In this document: positions 1-7,678 of the stretch, in pieces
How positions within the stretch are numbered: position 1 is the first letter of the stretch
Layout of the letters: each line of letters opens with the position of its first letter
From: Acidobacteria bacterium 37-71-11
GTDB taxonomy: Bacteria > Acidobacteriota > Thermoanaerobaculia > Thermoanaerobaculales > Thermoanaerobaculaceae
Reading direction: 5' to 3'
Length of the DNA: 13,231 bases
NCBI GenBank assembly: GCA_002279285.1
Contig: NCBR01000042.1
Span: 1-13,231, forward strand
Translations under genes and position numbers: made by a program
Notes under the pieces: generated by a model
The model's input: the letters and a program-made list of their open reading frames with translations, nothing else
Database searches by the model: none
Told to the model about the DNA's origin: nothing

Positions 1-365
1 CTCCGGCCCTCCTGGAACACCCGGTCGAGCTTGTCCGCGAGCGCGCCGGCCATCGCCGGGTCGTACACGTAGACGGGCAGCACCTCGAAGCTGGCGCGCC
101 GCCGCTTCTCCTCGGTGGACTCGGCATCCGGGAGCACCACGTCGCGGTCCACGACCACGTCGGATGGCGCGATCTCCCCCGGCTTGAGCAGCGGAATTCT
201 GGTCGAGCGGCCGGGGACCACGAGCAGCGACCCGAGGACGAGGAAGAGCCCGTACCACACCCACGTCTTGCCGAGCAGCCGCCGGCGCAGTTGTACGAAC
301 TCGCCCCGCCGCACGGCGATCCGCGCCGCCGTGGTGCGGGCCTCCTTGGCGTCCTTACCGGTCAT
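1..365 (-). CDS. pgpH: PgpH/YqfF-type 7TM-HD phosphohydrolase, N-terminal part (cut by window edge)
   Basis: The reading frame starts at an ATG (363-365) that overlaps the PhoH stop codon as ATGA and stays open to base 1, giving 121 visible residues. The product has a basic N-terminus, one hydrophobic membrane segment at about residues 34-51, and then the extracellular-domain signature of the 7TM-HD family: GEIAPSDVV at 63-71, D73-R74-D75, ESTEEKRR at 82-89 and VYVYDP at 98-103. In characterised members (Listeria PgpH) the distant C-terminal HD domain hydrolyses the second messenger c-di-AMP. That domain lies outside the window, so the activity is inferred from family. PhoH followed by this gene, often then ybeY, is a common bacterial order, which supports the call. 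The overlap suggests translational coupling with PhoH. Confidence 0.85.
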   Translation of the reverse strand, partial: MTGKDAKEARTTAARIAVRRGEFVQLRRRLLGKTWVWYGLFLVLGSLLVVPGRSTRIPLLKPGEIAPSDVVVDRDVVLPDAESTEEKRRRASFEVLPVYVYDPAMAGALADKLDRVFQEGR

Positions 366-1324
366 GAGCCGTTCCCGCGTTTGGCCTCGTCCCAGGCCTC
401 GTACGCCGCGACCACCTTCTCCACGAGCCGGTGGCGCACGACGTCTTCCTTCGCGAAGTCGAAGAAGCAAATCCCCGGGAGGTTGCCGAGGATCTGGCGC
501 GCCTGCACCAGGCCGGAGCCCCGCTCGTTGGGCAGGTCGATTTGCGTGACGTCCCCGGTGATCGCCGCCCTGGAGTGGAACCCGAGCCTGGTCAGGAACA
601 TCTTCATCTGCTCCGGGGTCGTGTTCTGGGCCTCGTCGAGGAGCATGAACGAGTCGTTGAGCGTCCGCCCCCGCATGAACGCCAGCGGCGCGATTTCGAT
701 CACCCCACGCTCGATGTGGCGCGCCACGCGATCGTACCCGAGGATGTCGTAGAGCGCGTCGTAGACCGGCCGCAGGTACGGGTTCACCTTCTCGACGAGG
801 TCCCCAGGCAGGAACCCGAGGCGCTCGCCGGCCTCGACGGCCGGCCTCGTGAGCACGATGCGCTTGACCCGGTGCTCGGCGAGCGCCGCCGCCGCCATCG
901 CCACCGCCAGGTACGTCTTGCCGGTACCGGCGGGCCCCACCGCGAACACGATGTCGAACTTGATGAGCGCCTGGATGAACAGTCGCTGCTTGAGGTTGCG
1001 GGGCACGACGAGGCGCTTGACGGAGTCCGGGATCGAGGCGTCGGTGAAGAACTGGACCAGGTCCGCCTCGGGGTCCTCCTCGATCACCCGCAGCGCCGTC
1101 CGGAACTCCTCCTTGCCCACCGAGTAGCCGCTTGCGACGAGCTTGCCGAGTTCCGCGACGAGCTTGCCAGCCGCCGCGACCGCCTCGGGATCACCTTCCA
1201 GCGACACCGTGTCGCCGCGGGCGGCCACCCGCACCCGCAGGCGCTCGGCCAGGTACTTGAAGTTCTCCTCGAGCGTGCCGGAGAGGATCTCGAGGTCCCG
1301 CTCGGGAAGCGTGATCGTCGTCAT
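362..1324 (-). CDS. phoH: PhoH-like ATPase (PhoH/YbeZ family)
   Basis: This 320-residue protein matches the usual PhoH length. Residues 1-100 carry the N-terminal KH-like region of the family, with the SLEGDPEAV segment at 41-49. The P-loop ATPase follows: Walker A GPAGTGKT at 130-137, the PAVEAGERLGFLPGD block at 161-175, a Walker B-type FMLLDEAQN at 226-234, the TGD sensor at 256-258 and a conserved RHRLV near the end (297-301). Family members are cytosolic ATPases linked to RNA and ribosome metabolism, usually beside YbeY and PgpH; the exact substrate is not established. The ATG at 1324 is preceded by GAGGG. The stop overlaps the start of the PgpH-type gene, and the adenosyltransferase gene ends 58 bp upstream, so these are probably co-transcribed. 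Confidence 0.93.
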   Translation of the reverse strand: MTTITLPERDLEILSGTLEENFKYLAERLRVRVAARGDTVSLEGDPEAVAAAGKLVAELGKLVASGYSVGKEEFRTALRVIEEDPEADLVQFFTDASIPDSVKRLVVPRNLKQRLFIQALIKFDIVFAVGPAGTGKTYLAVAMAAAALAEHRVKRIVLTRPAVEAGERLGFLPGDLVEKVNPYLRPVYDALYDILGYDRVARHIERGVIEIAPLAFMRGRTLNDSFMLLDEAQNTTPEQMKMFLTRLGFHSRAAITGDVTQIDLPNERGSGLVQARQILGNLPGICFFDFAKEDVVRHRLVEKVVAAYEAWDEAKRGNGS

Positions 1325-1382
1325 GCCGCCCTCGAGTCTCTATGCATCGTGCCAAGCGCTCCCGTGTCGGCCATGGCTTCGA

Positions 1383-1922
1383 TCAGGCGCGGCCCTGCCA
1401 CAGCGCGTCAGCCACACCGGCTCGCCGGTTCAACCAGCGCGCGAGCACGAAGAGTGCGTCGGAGACGCGGTTCAACAACGGGATCACGGCGCCGATCTCA
1501 TCGCCCCCATCGCGCAGCAGGACCACCTCCCGCTCGGCCCGCCGGCACGCCGTGCGCGCCAGGTGGGCAAGGGCCGCGGCGCGTACCCCGGACGGGAGCA
1601 CGAAGTTGCGCAGCGGGGGGAGATCACCCTCCATCTCGTCGATCCAGCGCTCAAGCCAGCCGGGATGAAGCACGTCCTCGGAGAGACCGAAACGCCCCCG
1701 CGGATCCGACAGGAACGCTCCCACCTCGAAGAGGAGCGCCTGGATGCGTGTCAGCTGGGCCGCGGCCGGCGAAGGCACGGCCTCGGCCAGCAAGACTCCC
1801 ACGACGGCGTTCAACTCGTCGACGGCCCCGTACGCCCCGACCCGCCGGCTGCCCTTCGAAACCCTCGAACCGTCTCCCAAGCCAGTCGATCCGTCATCGC
1901 CGGTCCGCGTGTAAACCTTCAC
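1383..1922 (-). CDS. pduO: PduO-type ATP:cob(I)alamin adenosyltransferase
   Basis: The 179-residue product transfers the adenosyl group of ATP to cob(I)alamin to make coenzyme B12 (adenosylcobalamin), the cofactor of mutases such as methylmalonyl-CoA mutase. Family hallmarks are in order: the N-terminal ATP-binding KVYTRTGDDGSTGLGDG at 2-18, DELNAVVG at 35-42, FVLPSG at 107-112, ARTACRRAER at 122-131 with the catalytic-type Arg and Glu, and NRVSDALFVLARWLN at 151-165. Length is typical for the PduO/MMAB group, not the CobA group. Translation starts at GTG, four bases after the TAA of the histidine kinase gene, so it is almost certainly in the same transcript. No cobalamin riboswitch or B12-dependent mutase is visible here, so its physiological client is unknown. 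Confidence 0.93.
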   Translation of the reverse strand: MKVYTRTGDDGSTGLGDGSRVSKGSRRVGAYGAVDELNAVVGVLLAEAVPSPAAAQLTRIQALLFEVGAFLSDPRGRFGLSEDVLHPGWLERWIDEMEGDLPPLRNFVLPSGVRAAALAHLARTACRRAEREVVLLRDGGDEIGAVIPLLNRVSDALFVLARWLNRRAGVADALWQGRA

Positions 1923-1926
1923 TGGT

Positions 1927-4050
1927 TTATCGTACCACCGTGGCGCCGGCGCCGCCCATCCCCGTCAGCTCGGACACCTTGACCAGGAACTCGGCGAGCG
2001 AGAACGGCTTGATGAGAAGACCCGCCGCCGCCAGGACGTCGTCTCCAGCAGGGTCATAGCCGGTGCAGATGACCACCGGGACCCCTGGCGCGCCCGCGCG
2101 CAGGCGGCGAAGCGCCTCGCGCCCATCCATCACCGGCATCACGAGGTCGAGCACGACGAGGGCGAACCGTTCCGGGGCCGCCAGGACCTTCTCGACCGCC
2201 TCGAGGCCGTTTGCGGCCTCCACCACCTCGTGACCGGCGGCGCGGAGGGCGGTCGCGAGGGGCGTGCGCACCATCTCCTCGTCGTCCGCCACCAGGACGG
2301 CTCCGGCGCGGCGCCGCGCCGGCACCTCCTCCTCCGCGGCTGACACGGTGGATCGGACCGGCAGTTCGAGCCAGCTCCGCCCACCCATCCCGCCGGCCAA
2401 TGCTCCGCCGGTGCGGCCGCCGTGGCGCATCGCGATCAGCTCCGCTAGCGCCCGCGCGGTCCGACGCGAGGCGAAGTGCTCGCGGTCATCCTCCCCCTCG
2501 GCGCCAGACCCCGCGGCTGCTGCCCCGGTGTCGGAGAACACGACGCGAACGGACGCCGGGGCGCTCCCCTCCCGCAGACTTACCTCGACAGCGCCGCCCA
2601 GCTCCATGCCCCCGAGCGCCGCCGCGAGGCTGACCTCGAGCCAGAGCACGATCTGGGCGGCGTCCGCCAACACCCGGTCGTCCTCCACCTCGAGGCGGGA
2701 TGTCAGCCGCACCCTTGCAGGCAGCGCTGGAGCGGCCTTCTCGAGCCAGCGCTCGATGACCGGCCCCAACCGCACGGGCCGCAACGCCCCGCTCCCGCTG
2801 CGAGACACCGCCACGAACCTGCGCAGGTCCTCGACCGCGCCGGCGACCAGCCGCTGCGCCACATCGAGCGTTCCTGCCGCCGGAGCGCCTGCCTCGAGCT
2901 CGGCGAGAATCCCCAGCAGCGCCTGGAAGTTGTTGCTGATCTTGTGCGCCAGGGAGGTCCCGAGCTGCGAGAGCGCCCGGTCGCGCGCGGCCGCCGGGAA
3001 GTCGCGTCCGTCGTTGCGCTGCCCTCCCACCTCCGAGGCGACGAACAGGGCCCCGCTCGGGTCCGCGCCGCCGCGGACGGGAAACGCCCTGAACTCCACG
3101 GTGAGCACGTCACCGTCCTCGCGCCGGATTCGCGCCTGTCCGGCGCTGGGGGTTCCACGGCGCGCCTTGGCCAGCGCCGACATCACGACTCGGCGGTACG
3201 ACGCCTCGACGACCGCTAGCAGCGGCCGTCCCTGGAAGCGGCGCAGGTCGTACCCGGTCCGCTCGGCCAGCGCCGCGTTCGCCCACGCCAGGTTCCCGGA
3301 GGTGTCGGTGACCACGAGGACCAGGGGCGCGGCGGCAGCGATCGCTTCGAGAACCGCCTCGGCCCGGTGGCGCAGCTGCAGACCCTGCCACGACACGTAC
3401 ATGACCGCCTCATCGAACTCGTGTACCGAAGTTGCGGTCACCTCCGCCGCGAACGTTCGCCCGTCGCTCGTTGCCAGGCGCGCCACGACCGTCGCGCTCC
3501 CCCCGCCCTGGACCCTGCGATCGTCGAGGTACGCGGCGATCCGGTCATGGTCGGCAGCCGCCACGAACGTCAGGAAGTCGCACCCGACCAGGCCGTCGCT
3601 GTCGCCGCGGCCGAGTTCTTGCGCGGCGCGCAGGTTTGCCCCCACAACCCGGTGGCCCGCGAGGCACACCACCGGAGACCCGGCGTGGTCGCCCAGACCG
3701 CGCCGCCATCGCGTCTCGTGCATCCGGCGCTGGGCCAGCGCTTGCCAGCGCTGGGCCTCGCGCACCGCGGCCTGCCGTTCCGCGTTGGCGCGTCTCCAGG
3801 CCGCAAATGCCACCACCACACCCGCGGCCAGTACTGCCACCAGTGCGACCGGTCCCAAACCCAGGGGCTGGGACTTCTCGCCTGGCCCCCGCTGCGTCAC
3901 CACGGCGGGCGCATGCTTCTGGCCGGGCCGAGCGTCCTCGATGGCCGTCCCGGCGCCGCGGCCGGCGGCGAACGATCCGACACCGGCCGCGAGGGCACTC
4001 GCGGCGACAGCAACAGCCCACACGGCGCGGCGCGCCTTCTTGCTCGGCAT
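1927..4050 (-). CDS. Membrane-bound PAS hybrid histidine kinase with C-terminal receiver; ATPase domain degenerate
   Basis: The 707-residue protein has two N-terminal hydrophobic segments (about 9-30 and 65-85) around a short external loop. Two PAS-like domains follow (about 118-225 and 230-340, the second with DTSGNLAWANAALAERTGY at 249-267). Next come an H-box SLAHKISNNFQALLG (366-380, His369) and a catalytic-ATPase-like region (450-566). The receiver (584-700) has acidic pair D589/D590, phospho-acceptor D635 in LDLVMP, T663 in CTGY and K681 in IKPF, so it looks functional. The ATPase region is poor: the N-box positions read W470 and S474 in place of Asn, G1 is DTGAA (507-511) and no GLGL-type G2 loop is seen. 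It may therefore be a pseudokinase or depend on another kinase for phosphate. It is the first gene of the leftward unit and is divergent from the gamma-glutamyltransferase gene. The signal sensed is unknown. Confidence 0.85.
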   Translation of the reverse strand: MPSKKARRAVWAVAVAASALAAGVGSFAAGRGAGTAIEDARPGQKHAPAVVTQRGPGEKSQPLGLGPVALVAVLAAGVVVAFAAWRRANAERQAAVREAQRWQALAQRRMHETRWRRGLGDHAGSPVVCLAGHRVVGANLRAAQELGRGDSDGLVGCDFLTFVAAADHDRIAAYLDDRRVQGGGSATVVARLATSDGRTFAAEVTATSVHEFDEAVMYVSWQGLQLRHRAEAVLEAIAAAAPLVLVVTDTSGNLAWANAALAERTGYDLRRFQGRPLLAVVEASYRRVVMSALAKARRGTPSAGQARIRREDGDVLTVEFRAFPVRGGADPSGALFVASEVGGQRNDGRDFPAAARDRALSQLGTSLAHKISNNFQALLGILAELEAGAPAAGTLDVAQRLVAGAVEDLRRFVAVSRSGSGALRPVRLGPVIERWLEKAAPALPARVRLTSRLEVEDDRVLADAAQIVLWLEVSLAAALGGMELGGAVEVSLREGSAPASVRVVFSDTGAAAAGSGAEGEDDREHFASRRTARALAELIAMRHGGRTGGALAGGMGGRSWLELPVRSTVSAAEEEVPARRRAGAVLVADDEEMVRTPLATALRAAGHEVVEAANGLEAVEKVLAAPERFALVVLDLVMPVMDGREALRRLRAGAPGVPVVICTGYDPAGDDVLAAAGLLIKPFSLAEFLVKVSELTGMGGAGATVVR

Positions 4051-4061
4051 CGGCCTGCGCT

Positions 4062-4067
4062 ATTCTA
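4062..4067 (-). promoter_or_regulatory. Candidate -10 element (TAGAAT) for the histidine kinase operon
   Basis: Read on the minus strand, the divergent 103-bp gap contains TAGAAT within GGGCTAGAATAGC, one base from the TATAAT consensus, 11 bases before the kinase ATG. No Shine-Dalgarno sequence precedes that ATG, so a start point seven bases after the box would give an almost leaderless transcript. No convincing -35 element was seen. The call rests on the single hexamer and the absence of any other AT-rich site. Confidence 0.3.
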
Positions 4068-4143
4068 GCCCGCAGACTCGGCGGGCCGGTGCGGGGGTGC
4101 ACCGCGCCAGCGCTTGACCCGGCCGTTGCCGGTAGCGCGCCCG

Positions 4144-4152
4144 AAAGGAGGT
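4144..4152 (+). promoter_or_regulatory. Very strong ribosome binding site before the gamma-glutamyltransferase gene
   Basis: AAAGGAGGT is a perfect match to the complement of the 16S rRNA 3' end. It lies only one base before the GTG at 4154, which is too close for an ideal start. The in-frame TTG at 4160 and GTG at 4163 are better spaced (about 8-11 bases from GGAGG) and would shorten the protein by two or three residues. The true start is therefore uncertain by a few codons. Confidence 0.7.
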
Positions 4153-4153
4153 C

Positions 4154-5857
4154 GTGCGCTTGGTGGTGTTCTCTCTGCTCGTCATCGGACTCGTTGCCGT
4201 GGTCTTCGCGGCCGGAACCGACCGGTCGGAGGGGCGCTGGTTCGCGACCCGTTCGGTCACGGTGGCCCGCCACGGGATGGTCGCCGCGGCACATCCGCTC
4301 GCAGTCCAGGTCGGGATCGACGTGCTCAAGCGCGGCGGGGGCGCGGTCGACGCCGCGATCGCGGTCAACGCCGCGCTCGGCTTCATGGAGCCGGTGTCCG
4401 CCGGTCTCGGCGGCGACCTCTTCGCCATGGTCTGGGACCCCACCACAGGCAAGCTGGTCGGCCTCAACGGCTCCGGGCGCGCCCCGCTGGCTCTCACGCC
4501 GGACAAGGTACCGGCGCTGGCGAACGGCACCATCCCGCCGTACTCGCGGTACTCCTGGACCGTCCCGGGCTGCGCCGACGCCTGGTTCGAGCTGCACGAG
4601 CGGTTCGGCCGGTTGTCGATGAGCGAACTCCTGGCGCCGACGATCGCGTACGCGAAGGAGGGCGTCCCGGTGCCGCAGGTGATCGCGGGCTCGTGGGCGC
4701 GCGGCGTCGCTCTCTTCAAGGACAAGCCGGGGTTCGCGGAGGTCTTCCTCCCGGGCGGCAAGCCGCCGGCCGAGGGCGAGCCGTTCGCCAACCCCGCCCT
4801 CGCCCGCACCCTCGGAATCCTTGCGGCAGAAGGCCGTGAGGCCTACTACCGCGGCGAGATCGCAGAGAAGGTCGTGGCGTACTCCAAGACGGTCGGCGGC
4901 TTCTTCTCGATGGAGGACTTCGCCCGCCATACCAGCGAGTGGCAGGAGCCGATCTCCACCACGTATCGCGGCGTCACCGTCTGGGAGCTGCCGCCCAACG
5001 GCCAGGGGCTGGCGGCGCTGGAGATGCTCAACATCCTCGAGCGCTTCGACCTCGAGGCGCTCGGCCGCAACAACCCCGACTTCTGGCAGATCATGGTCGA
5101 GGCCAAGAAGCTTGCGTTCGCCGACCGGGCGCGCTGCTACGCCGACCCCGCGTTCTTCCCCGCCCCGCTCGCGGCGCTTCTGGACAAGGGGTACGCGGCG
5201 AAGCAGGCGGCGCGCCTCGACATGCGGCGGGCGGCCCGCTCGGTCGAGCCCGGCAACCCGGCGCTCCGGCACGGCGACACCACCTTCCTCGTCACCGCCG
5301 ACGACCGCGGCATGATGGTGGCGCTGATCCAGTCCAACTACACCGGCTTCGGCTCCGGCTACGTGGTCCCCGAGCTCGGCTTCGGGCTGCAGGACCGGGG
5401 CGCGCTGTTCTCGCTCGAGGCCGGCCACCCCAACGTTCTGGCTCCCGGCAAGCGGCCGTTCCACACGATCATCCCGGCGTTCCTCGGAAGGGACGGAATG
5501 CCGCAGATGGCGTTCGGCGTCATGGGCGGGGACATGCAGCCGCAGGGCCACGCCCAGATCGTGGTCAACCTCGTCGACTTCGGCATGAACCTGCAGGAAG
5601 CCGGCGACGCGCCGCGCTTCTACCACACCGAGGACTCGGAGCCTACCGGCACGGTGATGACGAACGGCGGGATCCTGAGCCTGGAATCCGGCGTCCCCGA
5701 GGACCTGCGCCAGGCGCTGCTGCGGCGCGGCCACACGCTCGTCGATGCAAACGCCACCGTCTTCGGCGGCTACCAGGCGGTCTGGCGCAATCCTGCGACC
5801 GGCGTCTACTTCGGCGCGAGCGAGTCCCGCAAGGACGGCTGCGCGATGGGCTACTGA
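4154..5857 (+). CDS. ggt: Gamma-glutamyltransferase (Ntn-hydrolase, YwrD-like subgroup)
   Basis: The 567-residue precursor belongs to the gamma-glutamyltranspeptidase family, which cleaves or transfers gamma-glutamyl groups, for example from glutathione, after autocleavage into large and small subunits. Seen here: one hydrophobic N-terminal segment (3-20, signal or anchor, so probably acting outside the cytosol); AAHPLAVQVGIDVLKRGG (45-62); PVSAGLGGD (80-88); the substrate-binding Arg109 in NGSGRAP; and the nucleophile region HGDTTFLV (373-380), with T376 the expected new N-terminus. MGGDMQPQGHAQ (457-468) is the form found in YwrD-like members, not the classic pancreatic-type sequence. Length matches the family and no break is seen. 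The aminotransferase gene follows after five bases. The natural substrate cannot be read from sequence. Confidence 0.93.
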   Translation: MRLVVFSLLVIGLVAVVFAAGTDRSEGRWFATRSVTVARHGMVAAAHPLAVQVGIDVLKRGGGAVDAAIAVNAALGFMEPVSAGLGGDLFAMVWDPTTGKLVGLNGSGRAPLALTPDKVPALANGTIPPYSRYSWTVPGCADAWFELHERFGRLSMSELLAPTIAYAKEGVPVPQVIAGSWARGVALFKDKPGFAEVFLPGGKPPAEGEPFANPALARTLGILAAEGREAYYRGEIAEKVVAYSKTVGGFFSMEDFARHTSEWQEPISTTYRGVTVWELPPNGQGLAALEMLNILERFDLEALGRNNPDFWQIMVEAKKLAFADRARCYADPAFFPAPLAALLDKGYAAKQAARLDMRRAARSVEPGNPALRHGDTTFLVTADDRGMMVALIQSNYTGFGSGYVVPELGFGLQDRGALFSLEAGHPNVLAPGKRPFHTIIPAFLGRDGMPQMAFGVMGGDMQPQGHAQIVVNLVDFGMNLQEAGDAPRFYHTEDSEPTGTVMTNGGILSLESGVPEDLRQALLRRGHTLVDANATVFGGYQAVWRNPATGVYFGASESRKDGCAMGY

Positions 5858-5862
5858 GGCGA

Positions 5863-7020
5863 ATGAACACCTCGATGCGGGACCGGTTCCTTCTGCGGCC
5901 GGGCGTCGTGTACCTGAACCACGGCTCGTTCGGGGCGTGCCCGCGGCCGGTGTTCGAGCGCTACCAGGCGTGGCAGCGCGAGCTGGAGGCCGAGCCCGTC
6001 GAGTTCCTCGGCCGGCGCTTCACCGCCCTGATGCGCGCCGCCCGCGAGTCCCTCGCCGCCTTCGCCGGCGCCGATCCGGACGATTTGGTCTTCGTCCCCA
6101 ACGCCACGACCGGCCTCAACGCCCTCGCCCGCTCCCTCCGCCTCGACCCCGGCGACGAGGTGCTCGCGACCGACCACGAGTACGGCGCTCTCGACCGGAC
6201 GTGGACGTTCGTCTGCGAGAAGCTCGGCGCGCGTTACGTGCGCCGACCCCTGCCGCTGCCGATCGCGTCGACCGAGGAGATCCTCGACGCGGTGTGGTCC
6301 GGCGTCGGCAACCGCACGAGGGTCCTCTTCCTGAGCCACGTCACCTCGACGACCGCAATCGTGTTTCCGGTGACTGAACTGGTCCGCCGCGCCCACGAGC
6401 GCGGCATTCTCACGGTGATCGACGGCGCCCACGCGCCCGGCCAGATCCCTCTCGACCTCGCGGCGCTCGGCACCGATTTCTACGCCGGCAACTGCCACAA
6501 GTGGATGAACGCGCCGAAGGGCTCGGCGTTCCTGTACGCCCGGGCCGAGGTGCAGCCGCTGCTCGAGCCACTGGTCGTGAGTTGGGGGTGGCACAGCGAC
6601 CGCCCCGGCCCGTCGCGCTTCGTGGACGAGCACGAGTGGCAGGGCACCCGCGACGTCGCCGCATACCTGGCGGTGCCGGCGGCGATCGAGTTCATGGCCG
6701 AGCACGACTGGCCGGAAGTGCAACGCGCCTGCCACGACCTCGCCACCGCCGCCCGCGACCGGATCAACGCGCTCACCGGACTGCCCCCGCTCACCCCCGC
6801 CGCCGGCGGCTGGTTCGGCCAGATGGCGACCGTCGCGCTGCCGCCCTGCGACCACGAGGCACTGCAGCGCCGCCTCTTCGACGAGTTCGCAATCGAGGTC
6901 CCGACATTCTCCTGGAACGGCGGCTCCTACCTCCGCGTCTCGATCCAGGCGTACAACGACGCCTCCGACGTCGACGCCCTCGTCGCCGCGCTCTCGCGCC
7001 TACTCCCCACTATGGCGTAA
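5863..7020 (+). CDS. Class V PLP-dependent aminotransferase, isopenicillin-N-epimerase-like
   Basis: The 385-residue cytosolic protein has the fold-type I, class V pattern. YLNHGSFGACPRPV (17-30) and the EFLGRR block (47-52) are typical of the group annotated as isopenicillin N epimerase-like. PNATTGLNAL (79-88) is the phosphate-contact segment, VIDGAHAPGQ (185-194) carries the ring-nitrogen Asp187 and His190, and GNCHKWMNAPKGSAF (209-223) carries the Schiff-base Lys213. GTRDVAAYLAVPAAIEF (261-277) is also conserved. Members act on diverse amino acids as transaminases, desulfurases, lyases or epimerases; the label does not imply beta-lactam synthesis. The ATG at 5863 is preceded by GAGG overlapping the ggt stop; a second in-frame ATG at 5875 is less well placed. 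It is the second gene of a unit with ggt, so a role after release of gamma-linked amino acids is plausible but inferred. Confidence 0.9.
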   Translation: MNTSMRDRFLLRPGVVYLNHGSFGACPRPVFERYQAWQRELEAEPVEFLGRRFTALMRAARESLAAFAGADPDDLVFVPNATTGLNALARSLRLDPGDEVLATDHEYGALDRTWTFVCEKLGARYVRRPLPLPIASTEEILDAVWSGVGNRTRVLFLSHVTSTTAIVFPVTELVRRAHERGILTVIDGAHAPGQIPLDLAALGTDFYAGNCHKWMNAPKGSAFLYARAEVQPLLEPLVVSWGWHSDRPGPSRFVDEHEWQGTRDVAAYLAVPAAIEFMAEHDWPEVQRACHDLATAARDRINALTGLPPLTPAAGGWFGQMATVALPPCDHEALQRRLFDEFAIEVPTFSWNGGSYLRVSIQAYNDASDVDALVAALSRLLPTMA

Positions 7021-7024
7021 GGGC

Positions 7025-7075
7025 AGGGCACAGGGCACAGAAGGGCCTGGTCAGTGGTCAGTGGTCCGTGGTCCG
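7025..7075 (+). repeat. Heptamer microsatellites (AGGGCAC x2; TGGTCAG/TGGTCCG x4)
   Basis: Just after the aminotransferase stop there are two tandem copies of AGGGCAC (7025-7038). A spacer follows, then four tandem heptamers: TGGTCAG, TGGTCAG, TGGTCCG, TGGTCCG (7048-7075). The 13-mer GTGGTCCGTGGTC from this run recurs on the opposite strand at 8686-8698. No coding sense is preserved. These look like short noncoding repeats of the kind that expand by replication slippage. Confidence 0.8.
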
Positions 7076-7383
7076 ACCGGCCGCGCCGGCCGCAAACCGC
7101 GCAGCCTCCGGCCCCTCTCTCGAAGACGAGAAGCTCGACGATAGGCAGGGTCCACAAGCTTGGGGCGTGTAGCCGCGCCGCCGAGAGTGGTAGGGGCCGG
7201 CGATCACACTTTGCCGCCGGCGGCCTGACCAGGGGGTACCCATATCGCTCGGCCGGCGAACCAGCGCTGCCGAACACTAAACATAATGTGATGCCCGGCC
7301 CCTGGCAAGGCGCCCGAGGCGGACGCGGCGGAGCGAAGCCAGAGGCCACATGAGCACGCGAGCCGCCGAAGGGCAACGCCGGG
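7076..7383. other. Gene-free stretch between convergent genes; no confident feature
   Basis: No reading frame here has a plausible start, ribosome site or recognisable protein. A short GC hairpin (CGGCC/GGCCG, 7078-7092) has no T tract. An isolated AT-rich pocket (7273-7290) includes CATAAT, without a matching -35. The stretch before 7384 is rich in short G/C words leading into the tandem array. I see no tRNA, transposase or attachment site. Confidence 0.6.
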
Positions 7384-7655
7384 CGAGACGCGGCTCCGCC
7401 GCGGCTCGCGGGGGGCACGGGGGGCAAGAGCGGCCGGGCGGGTGGGTGGAGCGGCCGCGGGCCCCCCGCCCGGATCGAGACGCGGCTCCGCCGCGGCTCG
7501 CCGGGGGCGCGGGGGTCAAGAGCGGCCGGGCGGGTGGGTGGAGCGGCCGCGGGCCCCCCGCCCGGATCGAGACGCGGCTCCGCCGCGGCTCGCGGGGGGC
7601 TCGGGGGGCAAAAGCAGCCGCATGGGTGGTAGAGCGGCCGCGGGCCCCCCCCAGA
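7384..7655. repeat. 92-bp G-rich tandem repeat, about 2.9 copies
   Basis: The unit begins CGAGACGCGGCTCCGCCGCG at 7384, 7476 and 7568, giving an exact 92-bp period. Copies 1 and 2 are nearly identical. Copy 3 diverges after its first half and ends near 7655. Each full unit contains a GCGGC-TCC-GCCGC hairpin, then an inverted repeat such as CGGGGGGC (7418-7425) with GCCCCCCG (7461-7468), enclosing CCGGGCGGG/CCCGCCCGG arms and the palindrome GCGGCCGC. The plus strand has clustered G runs (GGGCGGGTGGG). Because 92 is not a multiple of three, the frame shifts each unit, which argues against coding use. It lies between convergent genes and could act as a structural barrier or terminator. Confidence 0.9.
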
Positions 7656-7678
7656 AAAGATGGTCCGCGATCGGCGGA
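7651..7678 (-). terminator. Candidate intrinsic terminator after ptb
   Basis: On the minus strand, five bases past the ptb stop, there is a TCCGC/GCGGA stem around the loop CGATC (7664-7678), followed by CCATCTTTTC. The stem is short and the T run is a few bases removed, so this is a weak candidate. Structures of the adjacent repeat array could do the same job. Confidence 0.35.

Noticed and set aside
4114..4119. TTGACC as a -35 element for the gamma-glutamyltransferase gene
   Set aside because: No -10-like sequence is found 16-18 bases downstream before the ribosome site.
3545..5734. A long open frame on the minus strand across the gamma-glutamyltransferase gene and the kinase start
   Set aside because: It is antisense to two genes with clear family motifs, its sequence is arginine/glycine/proline-rich with no recognisable domain, and long spurious frames are expected at this GC content.
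4154..7020. A beta-lactam biosynthesis or modification pair (acylase-like GGT plus isopenicillin N epimerase-like enzyme)
   Set aside because: Both names are broad family labels; no isopenicillin synthase, peptide synthetase or resistance gene is present, and the GGT motifs are those of general YwrD-like members.
7078..7092. Intrinsic terminator after the aminotransferase gene
   Set aside because: The CGGCC/GGCCG stem is short and has no T tract downstream, so I do not call it a terminator.
7384..7655. CRISPR array
   Set aside because: The units are directly adjacent 92-bp repeats with no unique spacers, and no cas gene is present.
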